From Pseudomonadota bacterium (lineage in GTDB: Bacteria > Pseudomonadota > Gammaproteobacteria > Steroidobacterales > Steroidobacteraceae): a DNA stretch of 64,000 nt. Positions 36,354 through 47,333 of the stretch are shown in pieces. The first letter of the stretch is position 1; every line of letters begins with the position of its first letter. A program made the translations under genes and the position numbers. The notes under the pieces are model-generated. The model was not told the DNA's origin and ran no database searches. It was given only the letters and a program-made list of their open reading frames with translations. Location of the stretch: NCBI GenBank assembly GCA_021816775.1, contig JAKAXA010000014.1, forward strand, positions 24,720 through 88,719, written 5' to 3'.

Positions 36354-37166
36354 TCAGGGTTTGACCAGGATGGCGCCGGGGTAGCCGAGAGCGGCCAGGC
36401 GCGCGGCCAGCCGGTCGTAATCGGCCACATCGCGGATCGGCCCGACCCGCACGCGGTACAGGTCCCCGCCGATCACCGCCGGGGAGAGGATGAACGCGCT
36501 CGACAGGCCGGCCGCCTGCAGCCGGGCGAGCACCCGATCGGCGTTTGCCGGGACGGCGAACGCGCCGACCTGCACGTAGAGCAAGGCGCCGATCGGGGCA
36601 ACGGCCCCGGCGATCGTCGCGGGGCTGCCGGGGGAGAGGGCCTGCACGTCGACCAGGGCCGTGCCGGTTCCGAGCATGCGCAGCTTGGCGGCCGCCAGGT
36701 AGGACAGGTCGATCAGCCGGTGCGCGACGAACGGCCCGCGGTCGTTGACCTTCACGATGATGCTGCGGCCGTTGCTCAGATCGGTGACCCGGACATAGGT
36801 CGGCAGCGGCAGGACCTTGTTCGCCGCGGTCATGGCGTACATGTTGTAGCGGTCGCCGTCGGCGGTGTACTTGCCGTCGAAATCCGGGCCGTACCAGGAG
36901 GCCACGCCGATCTGGTTGTAGCCGGCGGCGCTCGGCAGCACGTAGTAGCGTCTCCCGTCCACGTCATAGAAGGGCGGATTGCCGCGCGGCGCCGGCGGCA
37001 GGTAGCGCGGCACGGGATTGGGGACCGCGCGCCAGTTCGCCGGCAGCGGCGGCAGTCCCGCCGCGGGAGGGGGCGCCATGTGGCGGGTCGTGGCGCAGCC
37101 GGCGAGCGCCGTGGCGAGCAGCAGTGCTCCGAGCCGGGGCAGGTGAGCGCGGGGCGCGCTCCTCAC
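36354..37166 (-). CDS. rlpA: Septal ring lytic transglycosylase RlpA family lipoprotein
   Basis: An outer-membrane lipoprotein that cleaves denuded glycan strands and helps daughter-cell separation. 270 residues: lipobox ALAGC (Cys24), a proline-rich spacer, a double-psi beta-barrel domain (IGVASWYGPDFDGKYTADGD, then VRVTDLSNGRSIIVKVNDRG and DLSYLAAAKL, with the catalytic Asp/His region), and a C-terminal SPOR domain (LLYVQVGAFAVPANADRV to GDLYRVRVGPI) for denuded glycans. Its ATG overlaps the mltB stop by 4 bases. Confidence 0.95.
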   Translation of the reverse strand: MRSAPRAHLPRLGALLLATALAGCATTRHMAPPPAAGLPPLPANWRAVPNPVPRYLPPAPRGNPPFYDVDGRRYYVLPSAAGYNQIGVASWYGPDFDGKYTADGDRYNMYAMTAANKVLPLPTYVRVTDLSNGRSIIVKVNDRGPFVAHRLIDLSYLAAAKLRMLGTGTALVDVQALSPGSPATIAGAVAPIGALLYVQVGAFAVPANADRVLARLQAAGLSSAFILSPAVIGGDLYRVRVGPIRDVADYDRLAARLAALGYPGAILVKP

Positions 37167-38230
37167 CGCGGCGGACCCACCCCGTCCGGCCTGTTGCGCG
37201 GGCGGCTCACCGCCGCGGCCATCGCGGCGGGCGGACGCGACTCATCGACGCGCTGCTCGATCGCCCGCGCCAGCGCATCGACCGCCATGGCGTAGAGCTT
37301 GCTGCTGTTGTAGGTCAGCAACGCGTGGAAGTTGTTGAACCCGGCGCGGTAGACCGGCCCGGTGCGCGTGTGCGCGAGCAGCAGCACCACCGGGGTGTCA
37401 GGCGGCTCGGTGGCCTCGACCTTCACGCCCTGCGCGGCGAGCGAGCCGACCGTGCGATCGAGCGCCAGGTTGTCCGGATCGACCTGGAACGTCGCGCCCG
37501 GCTCGATGCGCACCCGGGAGAGCACCGGTGCGCCGGGCTGCCAGCCGTGCGCGCGCAGATAGTGCGCGACGCTCGCGAAAATGTCGTCCCAGTCCGTCAG
37601 CAGGTTCGGCGGAGCCGGACCGCTGCCCACGGCGTAGCGCAGGTAGGCCGAGGGCATGAACTGCAGAGGGCCCATCGCGCCGGCGTAGGAGCCCTTGACG
37701 GTGAGCGGATCGAGCCCGTCGCGCTCGGCGACCAGCAGAAACCGCGCGAGCTCGTGGGCGAAGTAGCGGCTGCGGGACGGGTAATCGAACGCCAGGGTGG
37801 CGAGCGCGTCGATTACGCGGAACGGGCCGGTGATGCGGCCGTAGTAAGTCTCGACGCCGAGGATGGCGACGATGTAGCGCGGCGCGACACCCTGTTCGGC
37901 GCCGATGCGCTCGAGCGCGCGCCGGTGCGCCTGCCAGAACGCCGCGCCGGCATCGATCCGCGCCGGCTGCAGAAAGATCCGCCGGTACTGCCACCACTTG
38001 AGCACCTGCTCGGCCGGGCGGTTCATCATCGCAATGATGCGCGGCTGCGGGCGCGCCTGTTCGAGGACCGCGATGACGCGACGGCGGTCGAGGCCGTCGC
38101 GGCGGGCAACGCGATCGGCGAAGCGCACGATCTGGGCGCGTGAGAAATGCGTCCCGCCGGCGAGCGCGGCCGAGGCCGGGCGCGGCACGAGGATCGCGAT
38201 GAGCGGGATGAAGAGGATGGATCGCAGCAC
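37163..38230 (-). CDS. mltB: Lytic murein transglycosylase B
   Basis: Cleaves glycan strands to 1,6-anhydro products in the periplasm. The GTG at 38230 has ribosome site AAGGAG and gives 355 residues with a signal sequence (LRSILFIPLIAILVPRPASA). No lipobox Cys is seen, so it may be soluble or periplasmic, unlike E. coli MltB. The catalytic Glu is in VAILGVETYYGR. GSYAGAMGPLQFMPSAYLRYAVG and the DDIFASVAHYLRAHGW region are classic. The anhydro-muropeptides it makes feed the AmgK-MurU recycling genes elsewhere in this window. Confidence 0.94.
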   Translation of the reverse strand: MLRSILFIPLIAILVPRPASAALAGGTHFSRAQIVRFADRVARRDGLDRRRVIAVLEQARPQPRIIAMMNRPAEQVLKWWQYRRIFLQPARIDAGAAFWQAHRRALERIGAEQGVAPRYIVAILGVETYYGRITGPFRVIDALATLAFDYPSRSRYFAHELARFLLVAERDGLDPLTVKGSYAGAMGPLQFMPSAYLRYAVGSGPAPPNLLTDWDDIFASVAHYLRAHGWQPGAPVLSRVRIEPGATFQVDPDNLALDRTVGSLAAQGVKVEATEPPDTPVVLLLAHTRTGPVYRAGFNNFHALLTYNSSKLYAMAVDALARAIEQRVDESRPPAAMAAAVSRPRNRPDGVGPPR

Positions 38231-38241
38231 TGAAGCGCTCC

Positions 38242-39378
38242 TTAGCCCATCAGCTTCCGATGCGAGTACAGCGCCATCAGAATACCGAAACCTGTCAGGA
38301 CCGTCACCACTGAACTGCCCCCGTAGCTCACGAGCGGCAGCGGCACGCCGACCACGGGCACCAGTCCCGTGACCATGCCGGCGTTGATGAACACGTACAC
38401 GAAGAACGTCAGCGCGACGCTGCCGCCGAGCAGACGCGAGAACGTATCGGGGCACTGCATCGCAAGGTAGATCGAGCGGCCGATGACGAACGTGTACAGC
38501 AGCAGCAGCAGCGCGAGGCCGAGCAGTCCGAACTCCTCGCCGATCACAGCGAAGATGAAATCCGTGGTGCGCTCGGGCAGGAAGTCGAGCTGCGCCTGGC
38601 TGCCGGCCATCCAGCCCTTGCCGAACAGCCCGCCGGAGCCGACGGCGATCTGCGACTGGATGATGTGGTATCCGGCGCCGAGCGGGTGGGCCTCGGGATT
38701 GAGGAAGGTGAGCAGCCGCTCGCGCTGGTAGCCGTGCATGAAGCGCAGGCCCGCCGCGCCGGCGGCGAGCGCGAGCAGCAGCAGAGCGATCAGCGTGCGG
38801 GCGCGCAGCCCCGCGAGGAACACCACCATGGCGCCGGCGGCGGTGATGAGCGCCGCGGTGCCGAGGTCCGGCTCCTTCGCCACGAGCCCCACCGGCGCCA
38901 GGATGATGAGCGCGAGCATGCCGAGGTCCGACCAGCGCGGCGGCAGGGGACGCTCGTGCAGATACCAGGCGCACATCATGGGCACGGCGAGCTTCATCAG
39001 CTCGGAGGGTTGGAAGTGGATCGGGCCGAGATCGAGCCAGCGCTTGGCGCCGAGATGCACGTGGCCGACGGCCGCCACGGCCAGCAGCAGCACGATGCCC
39101 AGGCCATAGAGCCAGGGGGAGGCGCGCCGCAGCAGATTGGGGCTGATGCGCACCACGGCGAGCATGATGATGATGCCGAGGAGCAGGCGCAGCACGGTGC
39201 GCACGAGCATGGGCGTGCTCTCGGCCGAGGCGCTGTAGAGCACCACCAGCCCGTAGGCGGCGGTGAGGGCGAGCCCCACCGCGAGCGGCCCGTCGACCTT
39301 CAGCGCGAGCAGGACCCGGGCCGCGCCGCTCAACGTGCGGCGCGCGCGCGAATCAGTCGAGATCTCCTCGTGGATCAT
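38242..39378 (-). CDS. rodA: Rod shape-determining peptidoglycan polymerase RodA
   Basis: A SEDS-family glycosyltransferase of the elongasome, in complex with PBP2. The ATG at 39378 overlaps the mrdA stop (ATGA) and gives 378 residues, with about ten transmembrane helices. Typical pieces are WLDLGPIHFQPSELMKLAVPM, KEPDLGTAALITAAGAMVVF (catalytic Asp), FLNPEAHPLGAGYHIIQSQIAVGSGGLFGKG and LPLVSYGGSSVVTVLTGFGIL. 11 bases separate it from mltB. Confidence 0.96.
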   Translation of the reverse strand: MIHEEISTDSRARRTLSGAARVLLALKVDGPLAVGLALTAAYGLVVLYSASAESTPMLVRTVLRLLLGIIIMLAVVRISPNLLRRASPWLYGLGIVLLLAVAAVGHVHLGAKRWLDLGPIHFQPSELMKLAVPMMCAWYLHERPLPPRWSDLGMLALIILAPVGLVAKEPDLGTAALITAAGAMVVFLAGLRARTLIALLLLALAAGAAGLRFMHGYQRERLLTFLNPEAHPLGAGYHIIQSQIAVGSGGLFGKGWMAGSQAQLDFLPERTTDFIFAVIGEEFGLLGLALLLLLYTFVIGRSIYLAMQCPDTFSRLLGGSVALTFFVYVFINAGMVTGLVPVVGVPLPLVSYGGSSVVTVLTGFGILMALYSHRKLMG

Positions 39379-41363
39379 GGCTCGGCGGCTCGCTGCAGCG
39401 GGGTCAGGGTCGGGTCGACCCCCGCATCGACGCGCGGCCTGATGCCGCGCGGCTCGGAGTACGGCCCTCGGGGCGCGGCCGGCAGCAGCTTGCCGTTCGG
39501 GCCCAGAAGGTAAGCGTTCATCAGCTTGCGGGCAATCGGCGCTGCTCCCGTGGCCCCGTAGCCGGCATGCTCGACCAGCACGGCGACCGCGATGCGCGGG
39601 GCCTGCGCGGGCGCGAAGGCGATGAACCACGCATCGTCGCGCAGTTTCTCCGGCCCCGTCTTCTCGTTGCCGACCTCGTTCGCCTGCTCGCGGGTCAATT
39701 GGGCGGTGCCGGTCTTGCCGGCGATGGGGTAGGGGCTGTTGATCATTTCCCAGTACGCGGTGCCGCGGCGGTTGGTGGTCACGCCCACCATCGCGCCGAT
39801 GACCACCTTCCACGAGGCCGGGCTGATCATGGTGAGGTTGCCGTCGAGAATCGGCCGCTTCCAGTGGATCTGGTGCGTGCGCGGGTTGCGCAACCCGGTC
39901 ACCAGGCGCGGCTCGAAGCTCAGTCCGCGCGTGGCGAGCACGCCAGTATAGTGCGCCAGCTGCAGCGGCGTGGTGAGGAATTTCCCCTGTCCAATGCCCA
40001 GAATCACCGTGTCGCCGGGGTACCAGCCGCGGTCGTGCGGGTAATGCTTCGCCATCCAGGAGGGGGTGGGCGCGAGCCCGGGCAGCTCACCCGGGATGTC
40101 GATGCCGGTCGGGCTGCCGAAGCCGAAATTCGGCAGCCAGGCGCCGATGCGGTCGACGCCCATCTTGAAGGCGAGACGGTAGAAGTACACGTCGCACGAC
40201 ATGATGATCGCCATGCGCAGCCCGACCCAGCCGCACACTTCGTGCGCGGCGTTGTGAAAGAGATGGCCGCTGCCGGGCAGATGCCAGGCGGAGCCGGCAA
40301 AGATGCGCTTGTCGGGATTGACCATTCCCTCGGTCAGGGCCCCGAGGGCGAGCCCCGGCTTGATCGTGGAGCCGGAGGGCAGCTGCGCGCGCAGCGCCCG
40401 GTTGAACAACGGCAGGCGTGGGTTCGCGACGAGGGCCTCGTACTGCTTCTCGCTGATGCCGCGGGCGAAGAGGTTCGGGTCGAACCCCGGTGAGCTCGCC
40501 ATGGCGATGATGTCACCGGTCCACGGATCGAGCGCCACCACCGCGCCGTCCTGTCCCTTGAGCAGTTGCTCGGCGAGGCGCTGGAGCTTCAGGTCGAGCG
40601 ACAGGATGACGTCGTCCCCCGGGACCGGCGCCTTGAAGTGCAGTTCCTTGCCGAGCGCACCGGGGCGGCGCACCGGGCGGCCGAGCGCATCGACCAGGAT
40701 CTGCCGATAGCCGTTGGTGCCGTGCAGATCCTTCTCGTACGCCGCCTCGACGCCGGTCTGGCCGATGACCGCGGTGCCGGCGTACTCGGCCGGATTGAGG
40801 TGCGCCAGCTCGCTCGCGCTGATGGTGCCCACGTAGCCGACCGCGGCGACTGCGAGCTTGCCGAAGGGATACCAGCGGGCCTGCCGCGGGCTGACATCGA
40901 TGCCCGGAAACTCGTAGCGGCGCACGGCGAAGCGCGCCACCTCCTGCGCCGACAGATCGAGCCGGATCGGCACGGTGTCGAAACGCTGGCGCGAGTCGAT
41001 GGCGCGGATCAGCTGCGGCAGGTCGGTTCGCTGCAGCAGTCCGAGTCTGACCAGATGCTCGAGCTCATCGTGCAGATCGGGGACCTCATCGGGGGTGAGC
41101 TCGAGGTCGAAGGTCGGCCGATTCGAGGCGATCACCTCGCCGTTGCGGTCGAGGATCAGTCCGCGCGCGGCGGGGATCGGCACGGTGCGCACGCCGTTGT
41201 CGATCGAGAGCACCTCGTAGTAGTGCTGGCGGACGACCTGCAGGTAATAGAGCCGGCCGAGCACGGCCAGACCCGCCAGCAGCATCAGCACGCCCGCGAA
41301 CCACGCGCGGCGGTTGAATATCCGCTGCTCGCGCCAATGCTCCTTGATGCGGACGGGGGACAT
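39375..41363 (-). CDS. mrdA: Penicillin-binding protein 2 (elongation transpeptidase)
   Basis: The class-B PBP that cross-links new lateral-wall peptidoglycan with RodA. 662 residues: a short cytoplasmic start, one helix (RRAWFAGVLMLLAGLAVLGRLYYLQVV), a PBP dimerisation domain, and the transpeptidase with SGSTIKPG (catalytic Ser, Lys), SCD and KTGTAQ motifs. The C-terminus has a proline-rich tail of about 40 residues. Lies between mreD (18 bases) and rodA (overlap). Confidence 0.97.
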   Translation of the reverse strand: MSPVRIKEHWREQRIFNRRAWFAGVLMLLAGLAVLGRLYYLQVVRQHYYEVLSIDNGVRTVPIPAARGLILDRNGEVIASNRPTFDLELTPDEVPDLHDELEHLVRLGLLQRTDLPQLIRAIDSRQRFDTVPIRLDLSAQEVARFAVRRYEFPGIDVSPRQARWYPFGKLAVAAVGYVGTISASELAHLNPAEYAGTAVIGQTGVEAAYEKDLHGTNGYRQILVDALGRPVRRPGALGKELHFKAPVPGDDVILSLDLKLQRLAEQLLKGQDGAVVALDPWTGDIIAMASSPGFDPNLFARGISEKQYEALVANPRLPLFNRALRAQLPSGSTIKPGLALGALTEGMVNPDKRIFAGSAWHLPGSGHLFHNAAHEVCGWVGLRMAIIMSCDVYFYRLAFKMGVDRIGAWLPNFGFGSPTGIDIPGELPGLAPTPSWMAKHYPHDRGWYPGDTVILGIGQGKFLTTPLQLAHYTGVLATRGLSFEPRLVTGLRNPRTHQIHWKRPILDGNLTMISPASWKVVIGAMVGVTTNRRGTAYWEMINSPYPIAGKTGTAQLTREQANEVGNEKTGPEKLRDDAWFIAFAPAQAPRIAVAVLVEHAGYGATGAAPIARKLMNAYLLGPNGKLLPAAPRGPYSEPRGIRPRVDAGVDPTLTPLQRAAEP

Positions 41364-41381
41364 GTCGGACGCGGCGGCCGG

Positions 41382-41855
41382 TCAGGCGCGAGGTCGGTAG
41401 GTGCGCGCGAGCACCGCGGCCACCGGCGGCCACAGCAGCGCGCCGGTGAGCGCCGGCACCCAGCGCAGCGGTGTGGTGAGCGGGTGTCCGGTCCAGCCGT
41501 CGATGGCCCACAGCACGAATTCGTACAGCACCAGCACCGCCAGCAGCACCAGGGCTTGCTGGATCAGCGGCTTGGTGCGGATGCGCTGGCTCTCGCGCAC
41601 GCCGAGGTAAGCCACCAGCGCCACGGCGAGGGCGTGCTCGCCGAGCACCGGACCCTGGAACGCATCGAGCAGCAGTCCGCAGGTCCAGCCGAGGCCGATG
41701 CCGCCGCTGCGCGGGGTCTGAACGGCCCAATAGAACGCCACCAGGACGAGAAAGTCCGGCCGCGCGATCGCCAGCCAGGATGGCAGCGGCACGAGCGTCA
41801 GCACCAGCGCGACCAGCACCGACCTGAAGATCGCACCGCGGGGCGAGACGTTCAT
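41382..41855 (-). CDS. mreD: Rod shape-determining protein MreD
   Basis: A small inner-membrane protein (157 residues, about five helices) of the elongasome, linking MreC with PBP2/RodA. Typical stretches are LVALVLTLVPLPSWLAIARPDFLVLVAFYW, PRSGGIGLGWTCGLLLDAFQG and the LGEHALAVALVAYLGVRES helix. Its ATG overlaps the mreC stop by 4 bases. Confidence 0.95.
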   Translation of the reverse strand: MNVSPRGAIFRSVLVALVLTLVPLPSWLAIARPDFLVLVAFYWAVQTPRSGGIGLGWTCGLLLDAFQGPVLGEHALAVALVAYLGVRESQRIRTKPLIQQALVLLAVLVLYEFVLWAIDGWTGHPLTTPLRWVPALTGALLWPPVAAVLARTYRPRA

Positions 41856-42916
41856 GGCTTGTGACGGTGCACGGCGCGCGCCGGCGGCGTCGTGGACTTC
41901 GATGCCGGCCCGGGTGCGGAGGATTTCGGCGCCGCGGCAGGCTTGGCGCCAGCGCCGTGAGCCGGTCTCGGGGCGGGCGCTGCCGCCGGCCGCGGCGGCG
42001 GCGGCAGCGGCTGCGCCGCGGGATTGCCGGACACGAGCTGCCCGGCGTGTTTGCGCAGGGGGGCGGCGGGCGAGTCACGACGGAACCACAGCAGCATGAC
42101 CGCCCGATCGGTCTGAAGATGCGCGAACGGTTTGGCCAGCACCTGGTTCATCGGTTGGATCGCGCCGCGGTGAATCTGCGTGATGCGCGCTACGGGATAA
42201 CCGGACGGGTACACACCTCCAAGCCCCGACGTGACCAGCACATCGCCGACGCGCACGTCCGCATTGGCCGGCAGGTACGGCAGAGCGAGCGCGTTCGGGT
42301 CACCCGTGCCGACGGCAATGGTGCGAAAGCCGGTGCGCTCGATCTGCACCGGCAGATCATGTTCCGGATCGGTGATCAGCAGCACGGTGGCGCTCCACGG
42401 CCCGACGTGCATGGTCTGCCCGACCACGCCGTAGTCATCGAGCACCGCCTGGTTGCGGAACACGCCGTTCTTGGTGCCGCGGTCAATGAGCACCCGCTGG
42501 CGCAGCCGGCCGAGCTCGATGTCGACGATGTTGGCCGGCAGCCAGCGCTCGGCGACCGGCGGCACGGAGCGCTTCAGCCCCAGCAACGCCGCGTTCTCGC
42601 GCTCGAGCGCATCGAAGCGCAGAGTGCGCACCTCCAGGTCACGCAGGCGCGTAAGCAGGCGCTGGTTCTGGGCCTCGAGCGCGCGGCGCGCGGCGAAGGA
42701 GCGCTCGAGCCAGTGCCAGCCCGCGATGGGCGAGTTCACGGCCACTTCGACCGGATAGGTGAGCGCCTGCAGCGCGAAGCGCGCCCGCTCCAGCAGGTCC
42801 ATGCGCTGGTCGAGCACCATGATGACGATGGAAACGAGCGCGTAGAGCGTGAAGCGGAAGCCCGGGGAACCCCCGCGGCTGTGCGGCGATCCGCTCCGGG
42901 TGCCGAAACCCGCCAC
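41852..42916 (-). CDS. mreC: Rod shape-determining protein MreC
   Basis: A periplasmic scaffold that activates PBP2/RodA. 354 residues: one helix near residues 22-42 (FTLYALVSIVIMVLDQRM), a coiled coil (residues about 70-110, RRALEAQNQRLLTRLRDLE), then two beta-barrel domains (GVFRNQAVLDDYGVVGQTM; DVRVGDVLVTSGLGGVYPSGYPVA). The last 70 residues are a proline/alanine-rich, basic tail, longer than in E. coli. It lies 11 bases after mreB. Confidence 0.95.
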   Translation of the reverse strand: MAGFGTRSGSPHSRGGSPGFRFTLYALVSIVIMVLDQRMDLLERARFALQALTYPVEVAVNSPIAGWHWLERSFAARRALEAQNQRLLTRLRDLEVRTLRFDALERENAALLGLKRSVPPVAERWLPANIVDIELGRLRQRVLIDRGTKNGVFRNQAVLDDYGVVGQTMHVGPWSATVLLITDPEHDLPVQIERTGFRTIAVGTGDPNALALPYLPANADVRVGDVLVTSGLGGVYPSGYPVARITQIHRGAIQPMNQVLAKPFAHLQTDRAVMLLWFRRDSPAAPLRKHAGQLVSGNPAAQPLPPPPRPAAAPAPRPAHGAGAKPAAAPKSSAPGPASKSTTPPARAVHRHKP

Positions 42917-42927
42917 GGCGCGTGCGG

Positions 42928-44013
<1,086 letters not shown>

Positions 44014-44024
44014 TCAGCGAGGCA

Positions 44025-44073
44025 CCTCTTACAAAGAGGCGCGTAATCTAGCAACCGATAGCACATTGAGCAA
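44025..44073 (-). promoter_or_regulatory. Likely mreB promoter with leader hairpin
   Basis: On the minus strand: TTGCTC (44068-44073), 17 bases, TAGATT (44045-44050). Just downstream in the leader is a perfect 6-bp hairpin (CCTCTT-ACA-AAGAGG at 44025-44039). The promoter boxes are only moderate matches. Confidence 0.33.
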
Positions 44074-44122
44074 GGCAACATGTATGATTTCGGGACGTAC
44101 TTCCGATGTGCCCGAACCCCCG

Positions 44123-44413
44123 ATGGCCCTGACCCGCGCGCAAGTCGAAAACATCGCCCACCTGGCCCGCCTCGAGCTCCAGGCGAGCGAGATTCCGCAG
44201 TTCCAGCTGAACCTCTCGCGCATCGTCGATTTCATCGGCGAGCTCGAGCGGGCGGACACCGCGGGCGTCTCGCCCATGGCCCATCCGCTGCCGGGCCTCG
44301 CGCAGCGGCTGCGCCCCGATGAGGTCACCGAGCGGGACGAGCACGAGCTGTACCAGAGGAACGCGCCGCAGGTCGCCTCGGGGCTCTACCTCGTGCCCAA
44401 GGTCATCGAATGA
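44123..44413 (+). CDS. gatC: Asp-tRNA(Asn)/Glu-tRNA(Gln) amidotransferase subunit C
   Basis: The small (96 residues) subunit that clamps GatA and GatB. From the ATG at 44123: [17 protein letters not shown], then [18 protein letters not shown] and ending [17 protein letters not shown], all typical. Upstream in-frame codons to 43970 lie in the mreB leader and have no family match. gatCAB allows misacylated Glu-tRNA(Gln) or Asp-tRNA(Asn) to be corrected by transamidation; which one is used depends on whether GlnRS and AsnRS exist elsewhere. Confidence 0.95.
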   Translation: MALTRAQVENIAHLARLELQASEIPQFQLNLSRIVDFIGELERADTAGVSPMAHPLPGLAQRLRPDEVTERDEHELYQRNAPQVASGLYLVPKVIE

Positions 44414-44426
44414 GGCCGCGGGTCCC

Positions 44427-45884
44427 GTGATTCACCGCCAGACGCTCACTCAGCTGGCCGCCGGCCTGCGGGCCCGCAAGGTCTCCAGCGTCGAGCTGGT
44501 GCGCGCGTTTCTCGCGCGCATCGAGGCGAGCCAGCCGGCGCTGAACGCGTTCATCTCGGTCACCGCCGAGCAGGCGCTCGCCGAGGCCGAGGCCGCCGAC
44601 CGGGCGCTCGCGGCCGGCCGGGGCGGGGCGCTCGCGGGCGTGCCCATCGGGCACAAGGACCTCTTCTGTACGGCCGGCGTGCGCACGACGTGCGGCTCGC
44701 GGATGCTCGAGAACTTCGTGTCGCCATATGACGCCACCGTGGTGGCGCGCCTGAAGGCCGCCGGAGCGGTGGTGCTCGGCAAGCTCAATATGGACGAGTT
44801 CGCCATGGGCTCCTCGAACGAGACCAGCTACTTCGGGCCGGTGCGCAATCCCTGGAACACCGAGCTGGTGCCCGGCGGCTCCTCGGGCGGCTCGGCGGCG
44901 GCGGTGGCCGCGCGGTTGCTGCCGGCGGCCACCGCCACCGATACCGGCGGCTCGATCCGCCAGCCGGCCGCGTTCTGCGGCATCACGGGCATCAAGCCGA
45001 CCTACGGCCGCGTCTCGCGCTACGGCATGATCGCGTTCGCCTCGAGCCTGGATCAGGGCGGGGTGCTCGCCGCGAGCGCCGAGGACGCCGCCCGCATGCT
45101 GCGCGAGATGGCCGGGTTCGATCCGCGCGATTCCACGAGCGTCGATGCGCCGGTGCCCGATTATCTGGCCGGCCTCGGCGCGCCGCTGGCGGGCGTGAGG
45201 ATCGGGCTGGTCAAGGAGTTCCTCGACAAGGGGCTCGACCCCGAGTGCGAGCGCTGCGTGCGCGAGGCGCTTGCGGTGTTCGAGCGCCTCGGCGCGAGCC
45301 TGCGCGAGGTCAGCCTGCCGAGCATTCCGCTGTCCGTGCCGGCCTACTACGTCGTGGCGCCGGCGGAGTGCTCGTCCAATCTCGCGCGCTACGACGGGGT
45401 GCGCTTCGGCCATCGCTGCGCCGATGCGCGCGACCTCGAGGACCTGTACAAGCGCTCGCGCTGCGAGGGATTCGGCGCCGAGGTGAAGCGGCGCATCATG
45501 ACCGGCACCTACGTGCTCTCGGCCGGCTATTACGACGCGTACTACCTCAAGGCCCAGCGCGTGCGCCGGCTCATCGCCGGGGACTTCGAGCGCGCCTTCG
45601 GCGAGGTCGATCTGCTGATGGGGCCGACCACGCCCACGGCCGCCTTCGCGCTCGGGGCGAAGACCGCCGATCCGATCACCATGTACCTGAACGACATCTA
45701 CACCATCAGCGCGAACCTCGCCGGCGTGCCGGCGATGTCCGTGCCGTGCGGGTTCGCCGCGGGACTGCCGGTCGGCCTGCAGATCATCGGGCCGCACTTC
45801 GCCGAGCAGCGGCTGCTGCACGCCGCACATCGCTACCAGCTCGAGACCGACTGGCATCTGCGCCTCCCGGAGCGCTTCGCATGA
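44427..45884 (+). CDS. gatA: Asp-tRNA(Asn)/Glu-tRNA(Gln) amidotransferase subunit A
   Basis: The amidase subunit, releasing ammonia from glutamine. The GTG start at 44427 gives 485 residues. The Ser-cisSer-Lys triad is visible: Lys in [10 protein letters not shown], cis-Ser in [14 protein letters not shown] and nucleophile Ser in [37 protein letters not shown] is the classic following motif. 13 bases after gatC; its stop overlaps the gatB ATG. Confidence 0.97.
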   Translation: MIHRQTLTQLAAGLRARKVSSVELVRAFLARIEASQPALNAFISVTAEQALAEAEAADRALAAGRGGALAGVPIGHKDLFCTAGVRTTCGSRMLENFVSPYDATVVARLKAAGAVVLGKLNMDEFAMGSSNETSYFGPVRNPWNTELVPGGSSGGSAAAVAARLLPAATATDTGGSIRQPAAFCGITGIKPTYGRVSRYGMIAFASSLDQGGVLAASAEDAARMLREMAGFDPRDSTSVDAPVPDYLAGLGAPLAGVRIGLVKEFLDKGLDPECERCVREALAVFERLGASLREVSLPSIPLSVPAYYVVAPAECSSNLARYDGVRFGHRCADARDLEDLYKRSRCEGFGAEVKRRIMTGTYVLSAGYYDAYYLKAQRVRRLIAGDFERAFGEVDLLMGPTTPTAAFALGAKTADPITMYLNDIYTISANLAGVPAMSVPCGFAAGLPVGLQIIGPHFAEQRLLHAAHRYQLETDWHLRLPERFA

Positions 45885-47320
45885 GCGCCTGGGAGACGGT
45901 CATCGGGCTGGAGATCCACGCCCAGCTCGCCACCCGCTCGAAGATTTTCTCCGGGGCGGCCACCGCTTACGGGGCCGCGCCCAACAGCCAGGCCTGCCTG
46001 GTCGATCTGGGCTATCCGGGCGTCCTGCCGGTGCTCAACGCCGAGGCGGTGCGCATGGCGGTGCGCTTCGGGCTCGCCATCGGCGCGCGCATCGCGCGCC
46101 AGTCGGTGTTCGCGCGCAAGAACTACTTTTACCCCGACCTGCCCAAGGGCTATCAGATCAGCCAGTATGAGCTGCCGATCGTCGCCGGGGGCGCGATCGA
46201 CATCGTCCTCGAGGACGGGTCGGTCAAGCGCATCGGGGTGACGCGCGCGCATCTGGAGGAGGACGCGGGCAAGTCGCTGCATGAGGGGCTCGGCTCGCTC
46301 ACCGGCATCGACCTGAACCGCGCCGGCACGCCGCTCATCGAGATCGTCTCGGAGCCCGAGATGCGCTCGGCCAGGGAGGCGGTGGCGTACATGAAGAAGG
46401 TGCACACCCTGGTGCGCTACCTCGAGATCTGCGATGGCAACATGCAGGAGGGCTCGTTCCGCTGCGACGCGAACGTGTCGGTGCGGCCGGCGGGCTCGGA
46501 CCAGTTCGGCACCCGCGCCGAGATCAAGAACATCAACTCCTTCCGCTACGTGGAGAAGGCGATCCAGTACGAGACCGCGCGCCAGATCGAGCTGATCGAG
46601 TCCGGCGGCAAGGTGGTCCAGGAGACGCGCCTGTACGACCCGGACAAGGGCGAGACGCGCTCGATGCGCTCGAAGGAAGAGGCGAACGATTACCGCTACT
46701 TCCCCGATCCGGACCTGCTGCCGCTCGAGATCGAGGCGGCGTACATCGAGACGGTGCGCGCCGGCTTGCCCGAGCTGCCGGACGCGAAGGCGGCCCGTTT
46801 CGTCGGTCAGTACGGCCTGTCGGCCTACGATGCCGGCGTGCTCACCGCCAGCCGCGATCTGGCCGACTACTACGAGGCGGTGGTGCGGGCCGTGCCCGGG
46901 CAGCCGAAGCTCGCGGCGAACTGGGTCATGGGTGACCTGGCGGCGGCCCTGAACCAGGAAGGGGTCGAGATCGGCTCGGGCAGGCTCCCGGCCGAGGCTC
47001 TGGCGGGCCTGCTCGCGCGCATCGCCGATCAGACGATCTCCGGCAAGATCGCCAAGGAGGTGTTCGAGGCCATGTGGGCGGGCGGCGAGAGCGCCGATGC
47101 CATCATCGAGGCCAAGGGCCTGAAGCAGATCACCGATACCGGCGCGATCGAGCGGGCCATCGAACAGGTCATGGCGAAGAATCCGGCCCAGCTCGCAGAC
47201 TATCGCGCCGGCAAGGACAAGCTGTTCGGCTTTTTCGTCGGCCAGGTCATGAAGGCAACCCAGGGCAAGGCTAATCCCGCCCAGCTCAACGAGCTGCTTA
47301 AGAAGAAACTCCCCGGTTGA
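45881..47320 (+). CDS. gatB: Asp-tRNA(Asn)/Glu-tRNA(Gln) amidotransferase subunit B
   Basis: The kinase and tRNA-binding subunit that activates the acyl group with ATP. 479 residues: [21 protein letters not shown] start, [45 protein letters not shown] and [13 protein letters not shown], then the helical and YqeY-like tail ([19 protein letters not shown]). The ATG at 45881 overlaps gatA. The longer frame from 45245 is a shadow inside gatA. Confidence 0.97.
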   Translation: MSAWETVIGLEIHAQLATRSKIFSGAATAYGAAPNSQACLVDLGYPGVLPVLNAEAVRMAVRFGLAIGARIARQSVFARKNYFYPDLPKGYQISQYELPIVAGGAIDIVLEDGSVKRIGVTRAHLEEDAGKSLHEGLGSLTGIDLNRAGTPLIEIVSEPEMRSAREAVAYMKKVHTLVRYLEICDGNMQEGSFRCDANVSVRPAGSDQFGTRAEIKNINSFRYVEKAIQYETARQIELIESGGKVVQETRLYDPDKGETRSMRSKEEANDYRYFPDPDLLPLEIEAAYIETVRAGLPELPDAKAARFVGQYGLSAYDAGVLTASRDLADYYEAVVRAVPGQPKLAANWVMGDLAAALNQEGVEIGSGRLPAEALAGLLARIADQTISGKIAKEVFEAMWAGGESADAIIEAKGLKQITDTGAIERAIEQVMAKNPAQLADYRAGKDKLFGFFVGQVMKATQGKANPAQLNELLKKKLPG

Positions 47321-47333
47321 GTCACGGGGGCGA

